Below are positions 33,687 to 44,902 of a stretch of 64,000 nucleotides of DNA, in pieces (positions within the stretch are counted from its first letter, which is position 1; every line of letters starts with the position of its first letter). The notes below the pieces were generated by a model. The model was given only the letters and a program-made list of their open reading frames with translations, made no database searches and had not been told where the DNA came from. The position numbers were made by a program, and so were the translations under genes. The stretch lies in the NCBI GenBank assembly GCA_022559985.1, contig JAFJTR010000079.1, forward strand, positions 62,001-126,000, written 5' to 3'. This DNA comes from Parastagonospora avenae f. sp. tritici 18332-5 (taxonomy: Eukaryota; Ascomycota; Dothideomycetes; Pleosporales; Phaeosphaeriaceae).

Positions 33687-35435
33687 ATGGACTCTGTCTC
33701 TCAGCAACGCCCACCCGCGTCCGGTACCGTGTCTCAAGGCCCTCCGCTACCATCTATTGCTTCCTTGACCGGCCAGCTTCCTCCCTCTGAGCAGAGCCCC
33801 GTTCACCTCAGACATCAATCCGACGCCCGCGAAGCCCGCGACTCGGGCAACTGGTCTATCTCCCAGAGTAAACGTGAGTCTTGCTTCCAGCTGCCATTCG
33901 CACGCGCTGCCCAAATTTGCATCTTGATCGTCTGACACCTACCCTAGACTCGTCCACTGTCTCCAACAACAATCCCAACATGAGTCTCAATGTGCACACG
34001 CTCCTCAACCCCGAGGAATCGCCTTCGCGCAGTTCTGTTCCAGACACGCCGTCCTCGAGTCGGCATCCATCTGGGTATTCGCAGCAAGTAGGATGGAACC
34101 TCTCCCCGTCATGTGACCGCCTTCTAACCACACGAACAGCCCAATGCCTTTCCCCCAATGAACCCAGGTTTTTCGGACCATCGGCTCAGCGTCGACGCAA
34201 GCTCGCAATTCGATTCGCGTCGGAGCAGTGTCGATAGCCGTATGAACGCCGGAATGACGCAGCTAAACATCGCAAGCCCATCTTCGCCATACGAAAGCCA
34301 GAACCCCTCACGAGTCTCGTTAGTATCCAACCTGCAACATCAGCGAGGCATCCCAGGCGAGCAGCGGCTCAATGGCACTTCACCGCTATCGCCTCTCGGT
34401 CGCAACGCTGCACCTCGTATCATCCACCCCCCAAAGAGGGCTCCCGTCATCAACCCGAATCCTCGTAGTGTATCAGGCATGCCAGATCCAATGGCTGCTG
34501 CTCCTACTAAAGGTTTTGCTTGGGCTTTTCCCGGCGACGATTATCCGATGGAGAGGAGGCAGTCCAGCAGTGGTGAATCTAGCGTGGACCGCTCCAATGT
34601 GCCATCGCGGCAGAACAGTTATGCCACATCGATCACAAGCAGCATCATGACCGCAGACTCCAAGATGCCCTATGGGCAACAGCGACTGGATGACGGTATG
34701 CACTCATGCTTTCATCTCGTCTCCGTACACACTAACATTGTCTAGACATAGTACCCACACACCACCACTCTATGCAGCACCGTAGTGTCACGAGCCTGCA
34801 GAGCACAGCCGACCACGCCGCTGCACTCGCCGCTGGTAGCGGCAATTACAGTCGTACTCCAGAGCTCCGCGTAAGCCACAAGATGGCCGAGAGGAAGCGG
34901 AGAAGCGAAATGAAGGGTCTATTCGACGAGCTGAACGTGATTCTTCCCAACTCGCCAGGCAGCAAGTCCAGCAAATGGGAGATCCTCACCAAGTGTAAGT
35001 CGACCGCTTTCAAACATCCGAATGAGATATTGACTTGCAGCAGCCATCGAGTACATCAAAAGTCTCTCCAGATCACACGAGGCTGTGCGCGTCGAGAACG
35101 CGCGCTTACGACCAGAGGCCGAATACGCCCGCAGGGCTCAGGAAGAGAACGAAATGTTGCGCAACGAGCTGAGCACTACTTGGAACATGCTCCGCCGCGT
35201 CGACCCATCTCAGTCGCATATTTACGGAAATGTGACGGCCTCACTGGCACAAGCAAATAACGCTGCGCCAGCATCAGCTAACAACGTGCTGCCACCCCTA
35301 CAGTCGCAACAAGCTCCACCTCAACCTCAGCCCCAGCCTCAACCGCAAGCCTCACAATGGGGAGGTCCCGCACCGGGGCAGATGCAAGGAGTTGAGTACG
35401 GAGGCATGCGACCATACGAGCACCCGCATCGCTAG
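33687..35435 (+). CDS. bHLH transcription factor
   Basis: Five exons, 33687-33873, 33948-34087, 34140-34695, 34746-34994 and 35044-35435, give 507 residues. The N-terminal ~340 residues are Ser/Pro-rich and disordered, with short blocks such as LNVHTLLNPEES and AWAFPGDDYPMERR. The bHLH domain follows: basic region RVSHKMAERKRRSEM (His, Glu and Arg at the E-box-contacting positions), helix 1 GLFDELNVILP, a loop SPGSKSSK, and helix 2 WEILTKSIEYIKSL. Helix 2 runs into a leucine/heptad coiled coil (VRVENARLRPEAEY...MLRNEL). The C-terminus is Gln/Pro-rich. The basic-region residues predict binding to CACGTG-type E-boxes. Intron 4 ends in CAGCAG; the second acceptor gives the canonical helix-2 spacing, the first would insert one residue. 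A long CT-rich leader precedes the gene. Confidence 0.88.
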
Positions 35436-37181
35436 ATTTGACAGCGGCTCGCACCGAGGACGTTGCTGCCCCGTACCACCAGCACTCCGTGTACCATATC
35501 ACCACTAATTTTCTACCATCCGAGGACATTGTCATATATCTCATCTTCAAAACGACTGGCGGCGCTAATTTTCGAATGCCGCAGCACAATCTAGCGTGCT
35601 CTCGATGCTCTTCTCACGAATTTTCTTTCTTCATCTTTGCGAGGAGGTATTCGCCATACTCGTGGGCGTCACCGCATACCCGAAATATATCACACGAATC
35701 GTGTCCTGCTACCATCCCTTATTTGGGCGTTGATCGACTCAGATCAAAAGAACTGATCAGTCATACGCAGCTTCTTGTCGGTCTCTCTTTCACCGAGCAT
35801 GAGAGCGGGATCCACCATCATGAGGAACTTCCCCATAGAGGCTCAAGCGATACGGAGCACACTAGTACGACCTAGGATGGCTATTCAGCAAATGTGGTTC
35901 GTTGTCGTGGTATTGTGCGTGGGATGATATTTTGTGGCTTTCCTGGGTCAAAAAAGTATACTGCGGGCATGGTATAAGTACCGGATGGACCGGAACTTTG
36001 GCCTTGCGCCTGCAGGGAGGATATCGTTGTATTTCGTCGGGTTTTGCAAAGGCATTGTCCCACTGTCGACATACTTAGCTTAGTAAGATATGTGCAGTCA
36101 TGCAAATCCAAGCGAGGTTACAGTCACACTGTGTACTTGAAGCCTGAAGTGCCATGACACAAGTTAAACCAAGCGTTTGAGAGCCACTTAGCCCCGGAGC
36201 GCAACGCTCGAAGCATGTGAGAATCGTGGCTACCACGTTCCATGTTTCCATGTTTACTCTGTTTGCGATGTGACCTAGACCGTCGATCTCATGCGGGCGG
36301 GTGGAGAAGATGCAGAAAGGGCCCTTTTCCACATCGGCATGTGGAAGTGGAGCATCTCGCACCCATGACAGGCCTCGTGAAAGCTTCTTTTGCTTTTTTC
36401 TTTTTGGTCCTTGATCGCGAGTCAGCCTTGACACGACACGAGGTTTTGCCAATCCATCGATCGACATGTCAGATCGGAAATAGGAAATAATGGCGATTGG
36501 ATCATGTTCATGGCACGCTGACTCGTGTGTGACCGGGTGCGGGTACGGTGCCCACTACTCTATTTGGAAGAAGTGTTGGGCGCGTTTGAGGTTAGGTGGT
36601 GTAGCTGATTCGAGGTGGGACGAGGTGAAATAATAAATATGGGTAAATTCGTGTCTGAGATTTCATGTGCGGCACTGCCGGTAATATCAAGTTTGATCTG
36701 AATTGTCACCAGCGTGAAAGTCGATCAACTTCAGATAATTACTGCATCAAAACTTGTACAGCGAGCTGGATGAATAAGATCTCAATTGCCACGTTATATT
36801 GTGTAAAGCTCAAGGCTTCAAGTCGTATAGACTGATGAGATGATGCATGAAAGTAGAGGGATAGAAACGCCGCTCGATTGCGGTCAATGTGTGAAACAGT
36901 CCGGTGCGAATTTATGATATGCATTATGATGAACAAAGAGGATCGACTTGGTAACTGGTGAGGTGTATGTCTACCTAGAAATGCTAAGGGACGGAGAGAT
37001 AAGCTCGACCGCACTATAGAACGCGATAAAAATGCGTGAAATGCAATCTCTAGATGACGATATATTATCCTCCTGGTGAATCTCTTAGTGTGTTTGACTA
37101 TGAAATTTTCAACGGTACACGAAGCAATCCATCGAGATGATGTAGTAAAACATTATTATATTCAATCTCCATTATCCAACG
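35436..37181. other. Intergenic, bHLH to DUF2985 gene
   Basis: About 1.75 kb between tail-to-tail genes, longer than two 3' UTRs would need. Frames at 35438-35875 and 36075-36467 show no motifs. The section from 36600 to 37180 is AT-rich. I see no repeat ends or RNA gene. Confidence 0.4.
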
Positions 37182-39198
37182 CTATCCGCGATGCAAAATA
37201 GTATCCAATGGATTTTTCTTCTTCTCGCCCATCTGCTTCTGGACATGCTTCTTCTGGCCCTTGGTCATGAGACCCCGAGCTTTCAGCCCTCGTTCCTTTC
37301 TCAACTTCTGCAAGGCCTCCTCGGTAATCTCTTGCCGCAGGAGCTGCTCCACAACAAGCTTCTTGCGACTCCGCTTGTCGCCTCTGCCAATGATGATACC
37401 GGCAGTGATGTTGCAAGTAAGTGAGCAAGACAAAATGACAGCGGTCAAAGCCTTCGGTCGGTGCTTGTAGTAGATACCCCAAGTGGTGCCTCCTAGAGCA
37501 CATTGAAACATGGAATGGCAGTCGAGTAGGACGATAATTGTGATGAGGAGCCTGATGGAAAATGCGTTGTGAGTGTACGTTTCGGTAGGTCGGTAGAAGG
37601 TATGCGATTTTGCAAGTTTTGCTTGGTGATGTTCAAGCCTCTTTTGCTCTTCCTCGGTGAGCACTGGAAGTTCTTCTTCGACTTCTTCTTCGATCTCGGC
37701 TTGCACGACCTCGTCTCTGTCAACGGCCATTGACTGCCGCGGCAGTTCGTTGTGGTCTTTCAGAGCAGCCAGACCTCGTTCTTTTCGTATGCGCCATGTC
37801 CTATGTGCGTAGAAAGCAACATAGGCCATGTGATATGTGTCGACTATACGGAATGGAAACATGGTAATACCAACAACGCAAAAGAGCGCTGTGAGAACCT
37901 GATCGCAAATTTCGACAAAGTATTGCTGTCGTCCTTTGACGTAGATCCAGCCAATAAGGAAGAGGACCCAGGCGGCTCCCCAGAAAGTGATTAAGAAAAA
38001 GTAGAGGGTAACGATGAAGCCAAGGGGGTTGCGCACGTAGCGGCCGAATCCACGCATGGTGCGCTTGAATTTTGCACGTTTCGAGTGCAGAACATGGCGG
38101 ACATGGTCGTCCAGGATAGCCTTCTCCTCATCGGTCCATCCTGGTAAAGAAGCGCCATGGGGGAGAACTGCATAATGGTGCTCCGGACCTTCCTCCATAG
38201 TAGAGAGAATCGAATCAATGGTGTTGGTTCGCGTGAGACCCCTGCCCTGCGCAGCGCCTTCTAATTCTCCATCTTGCGTCATATGTGGCAGCTGATCCTC
38301 GCGAGTCTTTTCACGGGACGCCGATCCCATCTCCTCGTCAGACGAATCTGAAGTCGCCTGGCCTAGGTCGTAGGTCGGCTGACGATTATAGAGCCATGGG
38401 AGGTTAGGAAGAAACAACGAGTTTTGAACGTTGTTCAAGGTGGTGAGAGCGGATATCTCGGGATCTACATGGTAATGTCAGTCAAGTTTGCACAGCCAGG
38501 AGGGCGGACTGACCAATGACATCCAACACGTCCACCACGTTGGAGTCCATGGTATTGTGCTGATGATGATGGGCCTGGTTGTGATTACGCCGTATGTTTA
38601 ATGCAGATATCTGCCTCGACAAGCCCTGCCGTCTTGTGGTGGGCCCTTGCGACGGCGGGGGCCCAGCGCTCGGCACAGATGTCTCTCCATTGCCATTTCG
38701 CACGGCGTCCTCGTACAGAGGTTGTAGAGGCGTGGCTGTCATCTGCCGCCGCAACTCGCTGTCGTCCTGGAACAGGACGGAAGACGGCGGCCGTGGTTCA
38801 GAGCTGCTCCTGCGTCGGCCAGCCAGCCATGCATTTTCTTCTGCGGATGTTTCCGGAAGCTGGGGCTGCGGTGAAGCTGCAGGCAGTACACTCTGCGACG
38901 AGGGTCTCCGTATCCTGATCGAGGAGCTGCGCACTCTTTGCGAATTCGACCTCGACGGATTCGCGGATGGTGTCGGGGGCTGCGGCGCAGGTTGCGGTGC
39001 ATGTGTTTGCGAGGTGGTCATGACTGTAGGGCTGGTGATGGTCGTTGAATGAGGGCCAAAGTGGTGCACCGAAGTCCCGTGTCCAGGTGTTGTTGAGTGT
39101 ACCGTTGTCGAAGTATGCGGGCCGTGTGTAGTGGTGGTGGTGGTAGAGGTCGTCGATGGCCCAGCTCGGTGGCCATCGCTGCTCCGGTTGGGATCCAT
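37182..39198 (-). CDS. DUF2985 family membrane protein
   Basis: Two exons, 38514-39198 and 37182-38464, with a 49-nt intron (GTCAGT...GTAG), encode 655 residues. The N-terminal ~300 residues are low-complexity (Thr/His runs, Pro, Ser and Arg-Ser sites such as RSSSIRIRRPSS). After the helical WTDEEKAILDDHVRHVLHSKRAKF comes the DUF2985 core: GRYVRNPLGFIVTLYFFLITFWGAAW with the first span, a span near VLTALFCVVGITMFPFRIVD, and two spans near IRLLITIIVLLDCHSMFQ and ALTAVILSCSLTCNITAGI, so four in total. A basic C-terminal tail of ~75 residues (KKHVQKQMGEKKK) probably faces the cytosol. The family is widespread in fungi and has no known activity. The start ATG lies in GGATCC context with no in-frame alternative upstream. 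Confidence 0.85.
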
Positions 39199-39850
39199 TG
39201 GCCTTCAGCTGCTGGCCAGACAAGATCTTTTAAGCAACCGCGAGGGAAATCCTGACCGCAGAGGTTGCAAGTCGAGGTGGTCGATAGATGCGCTTAGAAA
39301 GCCTAGTGTGCGTTCCGGAAGCTACCGGCGGTTTAACACATTATGGTTTGACAAAGGGTTTACAGCGGCGTCCTGACAATTTACTTGGGCGACCCCGAAG
39401 AGAAGAAGAGGACGTGTTGGAGTCACGATGGAGGCGGGTGCAGAGCAGATGGCCGTACGTGCAGGTGAAGAATGCGACGCCTTAGTTTTGTTTATCGCTT
39501 GGACTATGTCATATAAGGGGGGCTCGCGCCTGTGCCGGCTGCCGTGCTCTACCGAAGGATACCTGTGGCGATCCGACACGCGCAAACTCTATGGCTACTC
39601 CAATTTCCAGATTCCGAGCACATTGCTATTGGCGCATTGCCAAGTGAAAAGGCTTGTTCAGCCATGGGCGCCATCGTTGTCCAGACAGCTCAGCGAGGCG
39701 CAGGCGGGTGTTCTTGGCTGACGCAATGTTAGACCCTGAAACCGCCCTGAGCTGAGCTGCAGGTGTGCCTTATGCACGTGGGTGGACGCGACTTTTGTTG
39801 TCAACTCCTCCATCCACTATTATTCTTATCTTCTCATCATCAGGCCCAAA
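39199..39850. other. Head-to-head promoter region, DUF2985/exopolyphosphatase
   Basis: About 650 bp between divergent genes. The part next to the exopolyphosphatase start is CT-rich. Overlapping short frames show no domain. No distinct regulatory motif is called. Confidence 0.4.
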
Positions 39851-41325
39851 ATGAAGGCCTTTCAAGCTCTTCTTCCCGTGCTGCTCGCAGCCAATCCTGC
39901 TGCGGCAATGCCCCAGAGCCTGCTGTCCAAGCAGAGCGTGTTGGGCGCAACGAGCAAAGTGCAGCGCCTGGGAGTCGGACACTTCAGCGAATGGAGTCGC
40001 GCAACCAAGAAAGCCTTCCTCGTCGACTGGCAGGCTGGAAAAGCATCAGAGTGGTACGTAACTACATATACAAACTGCATGTGAGACATACATTGACTTA
40101 GTACTCTAATATCTTAGGACCATCGTGGAAGGAAACGAAGGTGGGGACATGGATAGCATGACGGCGGCGTTGACGTGGGCATACCACCTTGGGCACTCGA
40201 CCGCGAACACATCGAATCCCGTCAAAGCCATCGCACTGCTGCAGACGCCATCGCATGCGCTAGACCTACGACCCGAAAACAAGCTAGCCTTGGATAACTC
40301 TCAGATGACGCCCGGACACGAAGACCTGCTCACCATGGACGAGCTCCCAGAAGACCCCGAAACCCTGAGCAGAAAGCTAAAAGGCATTGTCCTCGTTGAC
40401 CATGCTGAGCCGCTGCGCAAATGGAGCCATGCAAACATCGTCAGTATATTTGACCATCACAAGGACCGTGGCACAGCACCCGACGCCCAACCGCGCATTT
40501 TCGAAATCACCGCCAGCTGCACCACCATAGTTGCGCGACAAATGCTCGATGAGCTGGAGAAGCTGGACCAAGAGTACCACATGCCGCATGAGCTGCTTGA
40601 GCTCATTCTCGGCGCTATTGCCATTGATTCTGGCGGCCTGACGAGCGACAAGACCACCAAAGCCGACATTGAGACGTCTAAGCGCGTACTTGCAAGGAGC
40701 GCATGGGCGAAGAAGGACCTGGAAGACGTAATGGAAGACCTTGATGACAAGCTCTCCGAGGCGCAGAAGGACATCGACCACTTTGACTTGCGCGATCTGC
40801 TGCGTCGGGACTGGAAGGGAGATCTAATTGACACTCCGTCTCCTCGCACACCCACCGTCAGCTTGGGCTTTGCTTCCATTCCATATTCGATGGATGATCA
40901 AATACTCAAGACTGATTTTGCCGAGCTCTTCGATTGGTTCGCTGTACATGCTGTATGCACCCTCTCACCCCCTCCCTGATCCATACACTGACGTCTCCTT
41001 TCAGGCCTGGACCGCTGAATCTGGCGTCGACATCTCCATCTGTCTCAACAAATACAAGAAGCACTACAAAGACGGCGAGAAGGAGAAGATTCGCGAAATC
41101 GTCCTCACGGTACGCGACGATGTGCGCATTGACCAAGACCAGGCCGACTCGCTCTTCAAGACCGTCAAGGAAGCGCTGGAGAACAACAAGGAGGGCATTG
41201 AGCTGACGCCCTGGCATCGCGCCGATGAGCTGAGCACCCGGCAGATGGTGTGGACGCACAAGAGTGGTGCGGGCAGGAAGATCATTCGACCCATCGTCGA
41301 GGATGCAGTCATGGGCTGGGACTAA
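39851..41325 (+). CDS. ppx1: DHH-family exopolyphosphatase (PPX1-like) with N-terminal signal peptide
   Basis: Three exons, 39851-40053, 40118-40952 and 41005-41325, with introns of 64 and 52 nt, encode 452 residues. Metal-binding motifs of the DHH phosphoesterases are present: NEGGDMDSM (motif I), the VDHAEP motif, and IFDHHKD, which names the family. A DHHA2-type C-terminal domain ends in RKIIRPIVEDAVMGWD. Known role of Ppx1: processive release of phosphate from the ends of polyphosphate. Unusual: the protein starts MKAFQALLPVLLAANPAAAMP, a textbook signal peptide with an Ala-X-Ala site, whereas yeast Ppx1 is soluble. This predicts secretion or delivery to the vacuole, where fungal polyphosphate is stored. 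First-motif residues differ slightly from the usual NEAADLDS. Confidence 0.87.
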
Positions 41326-41677
41326 GGCTGAGGTTGCACATGTGTGGATAGTGAGCTTGTGTTGTATTATATTAGTAGACACCAGACAGGCTGGGGATAT
41401 TTGGCTTGGATGCAGTCGATTCGAGCTTCTGTTGGAGAAGCGAATAGATTGGCATGTACAAAAGCAGTTTTATCACGCATGTTACAGTCTCTCCCCATGG
41501 CACATCACGTCTCAACATGTGAAGCCACACGCGATATACATGCATCACATCACAATTGCAAGCACCATCACGATCAAGTGGGCAGCTGAGTTCATTGTCA
41601 TTTTCATTGATTCATTTCGTTCCTTCGTAAAGCCCATCGTCCTCCGCAACCACCGAGTAAAGAAAATTCGTCCAAAG

Positions 41678-41704
41678 CAAAACAAAACAAAACAAAACAA
41701 AACA
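41678..41704. repeat. (CAAAA)n microsatellite
   Basis: Five uninterrupted CAAAA units and a partial sixth, directly before the hairpin-repeat array and downstream of the exopolyphosphatase gene. Confidence 0.9.
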
Positions 41705-41710
41705 GTAACA

Positions 41711-41880
41711 CTCTGGGAATAATCCGTCCAGGAAAAACAAACAAAGCCAAAACCATCGCGTCTGGGGATTGCACTTCCAGAGAAAGCAAAATCGAACCCG
41801 AAATCATCGCGTCTGGGAATCGTGCGTCCAGAGAAAAACAGAACAGAAGCCGCGTCTGGGAAAACTCTTCCAGGGGAAAG
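41711..41880. repeat. Four-unit array of TCTGG...CCAG hairpin repeats
   Basis: Four diverged units start at 41712, 41761, 41812 and 41855 (spacing 49, 51 and 43 bp). Each begins TCTGGG, continues 8-10 bases and closes with TCCAG, so each can form a small TCTGG/CCAGR hairpin. It is followed by an A-rich spacer (AGAAAGCAAAA type) and, except in the last unit, ends in CGCG before the next TCTGG. The array lies between the stops of two tail-to-tail genes and is not in a credible coding frame. It could be a transcribed 3' structure, a minisatellite or a remnant of a repeat. Confidence 0.75.
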
Positions 41881-42174
41881 CAAAAGACATCGCAAGCAGA
41901 GATATGTGCTCAGTGCTCATCGTCCTCCTCAAGTACCAAGACGACCGCTACTCGACCCTTTGGATTATACCGGGCGAGCGAGCCGAGGGGAGTTACCTTC
42001 GCAGGGACTACAACCCAAGGAAAGCTCAAGCCAAATCAAAGCTTGGGGAGGGCAGGTTGTCGGAAGCAGATGAATGTGGAAGAAGAGCAGAATGAGCCGA
42101 AAAGGATAACCGGAACGCCGTAAACGAGGGGGTATAGAACGCCAAAAACCATGCAATAACTAGAACCCATACAC

Positions 42175-42893
42175 CTAGCGCGAGCGACTGGTGGCTTTAG
42201 TGCTCTTCGCTCGAACATTATTGTTCTTAGGCGAAAGTACCTGCGCGCTCTGCTGTCGCGACGCTGCTCGAGTTGCTCGGGTCGTAGGTGCCGCCTTTGT
42301 CCTAGTTGCTGTCTTGGTTGGCGCGTTGATACGGGCACGTTTGTTGTTAACAACAGGGGAATTCTCCTTGTTGTCGCCGGACAGTTCTTCGCTGGTCCTC
42401 TTCTTTGACCTCATCGCGGTTTGCCTGCTAGGCACAGGCGATGAAGAAAATTTGGTATGAGCCTTAGGAGCTGGCTTCGCAGGAGGCGCGTGATCGGGCT
42501 TCCGCGAGGTCTTCAAAGCCTTTTTAGGCACTGGCTTCGTTGTTTGTTTGGGACGCGAGACTGGCGCTGTACACGTATCCGATGAAGAAGAAACCGTGGG
42601 CGCGTTGGCAGCAGCTGAGGAAGGAGCCGTGGCAGGAGATGGTGCCAGAATGTCGATGATGGGTGTGGCGCGTAGAGTGGCGGGAATCCGGTTCACGCGA
42701 CGCGTCAGGCGGTCGCGCGTGCTCGCGCAAAGCGTGTCGCACATTGCCTCCAACCTCGCAATGCTGGCTGCAACTGTGAGGAAGGCGTTAGCAGTGGCTC
42801 CTCCGATGCGAGAAGGAAGGACTTACACTCTAGCTCCATGTTCGCGGACCTGCTGGCCAAATCCAGAGCTGAAATCATGTTCTGAGACTGCAT
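42175..42893 (-). CDS. nbl1: Borealin-N/Nbl1-like chromosomal passenger subunit
   Basis: Two exons, 42827-42893 and 42175-42773, with a 53-nt intron (GTAAGT...ACAG), encode 221 residues. Residues ~1-60 match the Nbl1/borealin N-terminal helix: MISALDLASRSANMELE, IARLEAMCDTLCAS and RRVNRIPATLRATP, with the family's NRIP motif. Known role: this helix bundles with survivin (Bir1) and INCENP (Sli15) to place the Aurora kinase complex on chromosomes and spindle. Fission-yeast Nbl1 is little more than this helix. Here it carries a ~160-residue basic, Pro/Ala/Thr/Lys-rich tail (KKRTSEELSGDNKENSP, SPKNNNVRAKST) with likely phosphorylation sites. The gene is head-to-head with RPN10. A decayed inverted copy of the tail lies at 48100-48690. 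Confidence 0.82.
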
Positions 42894-43482
42894 CGCGACG
42901 CGTAGACAGGTGAAGGTTGACGTGTTTTTGGTGTCGTAAGGAGGAGAAAAAGTGTAAGAAAGACGAGCTATGATCTTTGAGAGCTTGTGAGACTGTTGCG
43001 GGTGTTTCTGAGTGCTGGTGATCGTGGTTGTGGTTGCCTTGAGTTTTGGGAGTGGGTTGTAGAGAAGAGGAAGGAGCGGCCGCAGAAACTGGCTTAAAAG
43101 ACAGCAGGAGCGCCAAGGCCCTACGCATTAGACCACTACGACACCAGATAATCATCAAAGGACTCCGAGAGATGGCTTAATAGACTAGAAGCGCAATGCG
43201 ACTCCATGCGCAACAATGTAATACACAAGTACGGGCAATTGCTCGAATATTTACCATCGAAGTGAGGTTGCCGAACAACGAGTAATGCAATTCGATATCA
43301 CTCTATATCACGACTCGCGCATCCGCCGCTCCACGTGACTCCACTCTGAGCTATCCAGTCTGTGCGCCGCGGCGATTGCCTGTACACCTCCGACCTCCGC
43401 CTAAGCTCATCGTCGTCAATCGCCCACTCGCCCACTCGCCCACTTCGACCTCCACTCTCGTATCCCCAACTTGACCCTCACG
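42894..43482. other. Shared NBL1/RPN10 promoter region
   Basis: 589 bp between divergent start codons. The right end holds imperfect direct repeats of CGCCCACT(C) at about 43423-43445 in the RPN10 leader. Nothing else is called. Confidence 0.45.
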
Positions 43483-44470
43483 ATGGTATTAGAAGCTTCC
43501 ATGATCGTGTACGCAGCTCTTGCCCGGTCTGCGAATACTTGCTGACGTGAACAGTGTGGACAACAGCGAAGCAAGCAGAAACGGCGACTACGTACCCTCT
43601 CGGTGGGAGGCACAGCAGGATGCCGTGAACCTCATCTTCTCTGCCAAAACCGGCGCCAATCCCGAATCATCGGTCGGTCTTATGAGTATGGGTGGCAGTA
43701 CCCCGGAGATCCTCACCACCCTGACCACGGACATCGGCAAGGTCCTTGATGGCCTCCACAGGACGAAGATAAAGGGCAACTCTCACTTCGTGACGGGCAT
43801 CAACGTTGCAGCTGTACGTGATATATCGATCGTTCATTATACAAGTACTGATGAACAGTTATAGCTCGCCCTCAAACACAGGCAAAACAAGTCGCAAAAG
43901 CAACGAATAATCATATTCAACTGCAGCCCAATCGAGGAAGATGAAAAGAACCTCGTCAAGCTAGCCAAGAAGATGAAGAAGACTGGCATAAACATCGACA
44001 TCGTGGCGTTTGGCGAACTCAGTGATGACACCACCAAGAAACTCCAGGCCTTCAGCGAGAACGTATCGAGCGGAGAGGGCTCGTATCTTGCCACCATTCC
44101 CCCGAGTGCAAACCTCCTCAGCGACTCTCTCATCTCAACCCCACTACTCGGCGGGGACGGTACATCCGGTGCAGGAGGAGCGGGTGGCTCTGGGGGCGAG
44201 GGTGGGGCTTCGGGCGGCAACGACTTCGAGTTTGGTGTAGATCCGTCAGTAGACCCTGAGTTGGCACTAGCCCTGAGGATGAGTTTCGAGGAAGAGAAGG
44301 CACGGCAGGACAAGGAGAAGAAGTCAAAGGACGCCGCAGAGGGCAAGACGGAGCTCGAGCCTGTAGCTGAGGGCGACGAGAAGCAACCTTTGTTAGACAA
44401 TCAAGGGCAGCCCAGCGGAAGCGGAAGCAAGGGCAAGAAGGACGACGAGGACAAGATGGACACGGCATGA
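43483..44470 (+). CDS. rpn10: 26S proteasome ubiquitin receptor RPN10
   Basis: Three exons, 43483-43508, 43555-43813 and 43865-44470, with introns of 46 and 51 nt, encode 296 residues. The N-terminal VWA domain starts MVLEASMIVVDNSEASRNGDY with the typical DNSE metal-site remnant. It continues through VGLMSMGG, KGNSHFVTGINVAALALKHRQNK, RIIIFNCSPIEEDEKNL and NIDIVAFGE. After a Gly-rich linker comes one ubiquitin-interacting motif, DPELALALRMSFEEEKARQ (~residues 223-241), then a charged tail. Known role: it captures polyubiquitin and joins base and lid of the proteasome 19S particle. The first exon carries only eight complete codons. Confidence 0.95.
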
Positions 44471-44902
44471 GCTTAGGCAGCGGGGGCACAGCGTTATGAG
44501 ACAAGTCGATCGAGGCTACAAGCCATGGATAGAGCATCTACGGCTTCTACTGTACCACTAGAAATGGCGTCACAACAGCGTCTGCAATGACCACATGAAC
44601 TTAATGAGCAAGTGGGAGTCTCTTCTTGGCCATGCACCGCGAGATCAAGTGCGCTCCACTCCATGCAAGGCGACCTGCTACGTCTTTCCTCTGCTCGGTG
44701 TGCTCACTAGCTACACTCGGTGGTCCTCAACGAAGACGAGCACATTGGCACTAGCCGAACAGTTCAGACCAGTCCTTCGACTGCCTCTTAAACACAGCAT
44801 CCCCACAGCTATGGCTGCCTGAGACCCGATCGAGCCATGCGGGAATCGGTTTTACTGCTCAGCCTTTGAGACAATCCGTGGTGTCTTTGATTATTCCCTT
44901 AC
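44471..44902. other. Convergent spacer, RPN10/TRS23
   Basis: 432 bp between tail-to-tail genes, probably both 3' UTRs. No other feature is seen. Confidence 0.45.

Noticed and set aside
32872..33768. 298-codon Ser/Leu/Pro/His-rich frame before the bHLH gene
   Set aside because: Its composition is what the CT-rich leader gives in translation, and it overlaps the real bHLH start in another frame.
41545..41895. Minus-strand frame with repeated peptide GR..PRRD.FGF
   Set aside because: The repetition comes from the hairpin DNA repeats; no homology and no conserved start.
42191..42460. Plus-strand frame LVLFARTLLFLGESTCALC and its look-alike on the minus strand at 48443-48664
   Set aside because: Both are antisense translations of the NBL1 tail and of its decayed copy. 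They were useful for spotting the duplication but are not genes.
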